Origin: Vampirovibrio chlorellavorus
GTDB lineage: Bacteria; Cyanobacteriota; Vampirovibrionia; Vampirovibrionales; Vampirovibrionaceae
Assembly: GCA_001858525.1 (NCBI GenBank)
Contig: LAPX01000013.1
Span: forward strand, 62,001-126,000
DNA: 64,000 bases
Reading direction: 5' to 3'
Of the stretch, positions 62,801 to 64,000 are shown piece by piece. How positions within the stretch are numbered: position 1 is the stretch's first letter; each line of letters begins with the position of its first letter. The notes below the pieces were generated by a model. It was not told the origin of the DNA and searched no databases. It worked only from the letters and a program-made list of their open reading frames with translations. Position numbers and translations under genes: made by a program.

Positions 62801-64000
62801 TTAGTGGTGGCTGAAACCGTGCCCAGTATGCTGGTGCCCCGGTATTCCTGCTTGACCCGATCCCAGTTCCAGCGCATCAGGGAAACGGAAATGGCCCGAT
62901 TGGCCACGGGTTGGCCGTTGTAATAGAGTGCATTCAGTTCCGCTTTCACCGGTTCACCGGCCCGAGTTACGGACTGTTTGGGTTGCACAAACAGGGTGAA
63001 ATCTCCGGCCACTACCGATTGTGACCCGCTGCCCACCACGGCCATGCGGCTGAGGTCGGTGACTTCCGCCTGAATGGTGTAGCGGCGATCCAGGTAGTCC
63101 AGACTGTACGGTTCATCGGGAGAAATTTTCATGGGCTGGGTGGGGAATTCAATCAGGGCTTCCCCGGTGGCATCAGTCTGGGCAAAGCCTTCTGTAATGT
63201 AGTCTCCGGCGTAGCTGAGGTCCTCAAACACCCCGTCATCGTTTTCCCAGTCATCAAAATAGCCGTAATAATCCGGGCGAGGCATCAAGCCAAAGCGGGA
63301 AGACCAGTCGGTGCTGGCGTAAACTGTATATTTCACCCGGGCGTTGGTGACGGGGGCCCCAAAGTAGTAATTGGCCCGAATACGTGCCTTGGCCCGGTCT
63401 CCGGCCACCAGCCGGGTTTGCAGCGGCAGAACGTCCACCTGGTATTCCGGCTTGCGGTATTGGGCCACTTCAAAGCGCTCGTAGGACTCGGTACCATCCG
63501 GGTAGGTGATGGTGAGCTGGTATGCGCCAGTTTTGCCGTCTTTGGGAACTGCGTATAGCCCGTGGAAGGTGCCGTGATCGTTGGTGTTTACCCGGCCTTC
63601 CCATAATTTGGTGTTGTCCGGGTCTTCAATGCGCAAGCCCAGACTCATGCCTGCCTTGGGCGTTTGGAAGCCGCTGGCCGTTTTCAGGCGGGAAATACCT
63701 TTGAAGTAAACGGTTTGCCCCAGCCGGTAAATGGGCCGTTCGGTATAAAAGTAGGTATCGTAGTTGTCTCGGGCGTCGTTCCAGAAGCCGATGCCCCCAA
63801 AGGCCCGGTTTTTAGCCTGCGTACCGATAGCCAGCCAGTTGTAGTTGCTTTCCCGCTTGCGGGCGTTGGGCACGTGAAAGGAGGCCACCCCCTGGGCGTT
63901 GGTTTTTCCTTGACCCATGCTGGCCAACTGAGGGTGATCCCGGTCCAGCAGTTGAATTTGGGTGTTGGGCACCGGTTGCAGGGTGTCTAAATCGATGGCC
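59824..64000 (-). CDS. Bacterial alpha-2-macroglobulin, N-terminus beyond window edge
   Basis: At least 1391 residues visible; the frame continues through the right edge, so signal peptide and first domains are missing. Macroglobulin-like beta domains (YFYTERPIYRLGQTVYFKG, IYQPGEVAKALI, RYQPGDKATYTI) are followed by the A2M domain (WQPVLKTDAQGVAKATIQLPDNLTTWR) and a thioester domain with GCTEQ (Cys codon at 61399-61401), which can covalently trap proteases. An alpha-helical TED toroid with GGWGWWEYGESDAYLTAYV and a C-terminal receptor-like domain follow. Usual partner pbpC is not next to it; VanW takes that place. Likely guards the periplasm against attacking proteases. Confidence 0.95.
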   Translation of the reverse strand, partial: AIDLDTLQPVPNTQIQLLDRDHPQLASMGQGKTNAQGVASFHVPNARKRESNYNWLAIGTQAKNRAFGGIGFWNDARDNYDTYFYTERPIYRLGQTVYFKGISRLKTASGFQTPKAGMSLGLRIEDPDNTKLWEGRVNTNDHGTFHGLYAVPKDGKTGAYQLTITYPDGTESYERFEVAQYRKPEYQVDVLPLQTRLVAGDRAKARIRANYYFGAPVTNARVKYTVYASTDWSSRFGLMPRPDYYGYFDDWENDDGVFEDLSYAGDYITEGFAQTDATGEALIEFPTQPMKISPDEPYSLDYLDRRYTIQAEVTDLSRMAVVGSGSQSVVAGDFTLFVQPKQSVTRAGEPVKAELNALYYNGQPVANRAISVSLMRWNWDRVKQEYRGTSILGTVSATTNAQGKAAVTLPTTDQYFSDNYYLTAKASDDHGHTIYDQGSLWIASPNQPYVREGQQAQQEAFSLKLDKKIYQPGEVAKALITAPVSGKEKGQVIVAVEGSKIHTLQLVPMDATAKVVDIPLTGDYAPNVYVTATFVGPKHQFYNQSEMAMVSPAQHFLNLTVTPDKPRYQPGDKATYTITAKYPNGKPAPNTEVSLGVVDESIYAIRPDAAEDIRKFFYHQIYNSVLTLSSFPEEYSAGPDKIEPKVRKDFRDVAGWQPVLKTDAQGVAKATIQLPDNLTTWRATVRGITAQTDVGATISKVISTQDLIVRLALPRFYTQHDQARLTAIVHNYTQQPQTVALTLNPSAQFETRQALSQKLTIQADGASRYEWPVAVKTPGQGTVAIKAVGQTAGDALELQVPIHPLGVEVREAHSGQLQKLSDSVEIPLTIPKDTDPRLAKVILSVAGSTIGPVLGSFDSLIDYPYGCTEQTMSRLVPSMVAVQLSQQLNLPLSQAQRQKFQQVSLKALGKLKDAHNPDGGWGWWEYGESDAYLTAYVMEGLATLKQLKMPVDLSILPDQWQADGLKWMQANTKKLAQQLADPKLASNHFVQAERFTDLAYLQHVLALYEQKTDAKTRQFILSQLPKATPEALSYLTLAFIKQQDTVAAQKSFAALNHLADHSANTVNWDHTTQLGKKLGFDTADYTYRFTGTEATALGLRATLAMQPYATVSPDTLAAIERWLMLQRGKDGWDNTKTTAVVLKALLENTLAQRSPESPNFTASSNVWGEARSFTQAQLYDAEQSTVTTLAQLHPAMVNLRKEGPGELFYSTFLTYWQALQPGTQVPQVAMPQGLSIQREFFRIQAEPVGPNGTLRFKMHPLSGNQVRAGETVVMKVKVNTPVALPYVILEAALPSGGEVVSNDPRESLLQESDEEAAISGDWGNWWWAHQDILDDRVVMFANSVPAGKSEFHALVRMEMPGTFQMNPVKLEGMYSQRVKAYSSLDSIQVIE

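Overview
The window reads as a mid-GC, Gram-negative-type bacterial chromosome: about 50 protein genes, one tRNA, no rRNA and no CRISPR. Outer-membrane and periplasmic proteins are present (an Omp85/TpsB barrel, a porin-like barrel, a large alpha-2-macroglobulin with a GCTEQ thioester). So are a LytR-CpsA-Psr protein, a flagellar-type export ATPase and a full chemotaxis operon. This mix of cyanobacterium-like envelope genes with motility genes would fit a non-photosynthetic relative of cyanobacteria (Vampirovibrio/Melainabacteria type). That placement is inference from gene content; no ribosomal marker is present to settle it.

Layout. 1-4.8 kb (minus): an operon-like run recO, MFS transporter, MurG-like glycosyltransferase, processive GT2 (cut by the left edge). 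5.0-8.5 kb: dnaE. 8.5-10 kb: two paralogous small membrane proteins, each with a TATACT promoter about 30 bp upstream, separated and flanked by palindromic repeats. 10-11.6 kb: amtB-glnK, with an atypical PII protein. 11.6-24 kb: housekeeping and envelope genes (WecG/TagA-like, TetA-like MFS, fpg, TPR protein, LCP protein, coaX, fliI).

24.3-34 kb is an accessory block, visibly richer in A+T. It starts at tRNA-Arg(ACG), whose 3' 45 bp are repeated 1.24 kb downstream around a single DUF2971 gene: a minimal integrated island with no integrase. Next come decayed genes (a small ORF with a one-base frameshift, IS6- and IS3-like transposase remnants), a TMEM175-like channel, and a divergent cluster of type III polyketide synthase, methyltransferase and FAD oxidoreductase that resembles phenolic-lipid (srsABC-type) pathways. 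A YihY/BrkB membrane protein and an ankyrin-repeat protein follow. 33.5-36.2 kb holds a diguanylate cyclase, a TupA-like binding protein and a small unknown protein.

36.3-52.1 kb is the signalling region. On the minus strand, reading from high to low coordinates: TpsB-like barrel, STAS, cheA, cheW, cheB, cheR, cheY, cheX, cheY, then two soluble double-GAF chemoreceptors whose signalling domains are almost identical in DNA. A transmembrane chemoreceptor lies divergently at 49.8 kb. 52.3-64 kb has exported proteins of unknown role, a glyoxalase-type protein, an HAD phosphatase, a methyltransferase, a porin-like protein, a polytopic membrane protein, and a VanW-alpha-2-macroglobulin pair cut by the right edge.

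The most interesting leads are the tRNA-bounded DUF2971 island, the divergent PKS cluster, a shared short N-terminal F-x-G motif in otherwise unrelated proteins, the double-GAF receptor pair, and the PII protein lacking Gln39.
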